Position numbers and translations under genes: made by a program. Source: Planctomycetota bacterium (GTDB taxonomy: Bacteria > Planctomycetota > B129-G9). Taken from it: 5,753 nucleotides of DNA. Location of the stretch: assembly GCA_003644325.1 (NCBI GenBank), contig QNCA01000112.1:1-5753 (forward strand), in the 5' to 3' direction. The notes below the pieces were generated by a model. The model worked only from the letters and a program-made list of their open reading frames with translations, was not told the DNA's origin and searched no databases. Positions 5,662-5,753 of this stretch are shown one piece after another (within the stretch, counting starts at the first letter, position 1; every line of letters begins with the position of its first letter).

Positions 5662-5730
5662 GGTGACTGTCACCAATTACGGAGCCGTTCCGACCTTGTC
5701 GGAACGGATCGTAGATTGGTGACTGTCACC
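5662..5730. repeat. Palindromic REP/MITE-like element, copy 3
   Basis: A 69-bp element with two perfect GGTGACTGTCACC ends (5662-5674 and 5718-5730). Between them are AATTACGGAG, a perfect 10-bp hairpin (5685-5694 with 5698-5707, loop CTT) and ATCGTAGATT. It has the same plan as the copy at 1764-1831, including exact CGGATCGTA on the right side, but a different stem sequence. It begins 16 nt after the last operon gene stops, so it may lie in the transcript's 3' end and stabilise or end it. Confidence 0.85.
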
Positions 5731-5753
5731 GTAAGGTGTTGTGAAACAGCAGA

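Noticed and set aside
1764..5730. CRISPR array formed by the repeated 13-mers
   Set aside because: The repeats are too short and occur as paired ends of hairpin elements separated by genes, not as regularly spaced repeats with unique spacers.

Overview
The window looks like chromosomal DNA of a GC-rich, Gram-negative (LPS-making) bacterium. The outer-membrane inference rests on kdsA, a KDO synthesis gene, and on a lipobox lipoprotein directly downstream of it. The sequence alone does not identify the phylum. A tRNA gene without an encoded CCA tail and intergenic spaces filled with small palindromic repeats fit many environmental or uncultivated lineages.

Layout: (1) 2-1675 (+), an FAD-dependent CoA-disulfide/persulfide reductase-type enzyme with a C-terminal rhodanese domain. 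(2) 1676-2332, a 657-base space without a protein gene. It holds a 68-bp palindromic repeat (1764-1831), a minus-strand tRNA-Arg(ACG) (1917-1990) with its own promoter and intrinsic terminator, a densely structured block bounded by an inverted repeat (2062-2265) that contains a larger relative of the repeat (2110-2221), and a solo copy of the repeat's terminal palindrome (2300-2312). (3) 2333-5646 (+), a tight four-gene operon: diacylglycerol-kinase-type lipid kinase, kdsA, a small NTF2-like lipoprotein, and a polytopic UPF0104/LPG-synthase-TM protein with an extra soluble domain after its first membrane segment. Junctions are a 13-nt gap, a 4-nt ATGA overlap and a 1-nt TAGTG overlap. (4) 5647-5753, a second full copy of the palindromic repeat just after the operon.

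The operon reads as a cell-envelope module: one enzyme of lipid phosphorylation, one of LPS inner-core sugar synthesis, one exported lipoprotein, and one membrane protein of a family linked to lipid or glycan translocation. The first gene belongs to sulfur/thiol redox metabolism and is probably a separate unit. No complete new defence or mobile system is visible. The most unusual content is the repeat family, whose two full copies keep the same architecture and stem pairing while the stem sequence differs. The domain insertion in the last membrane protein is the second point of interest.
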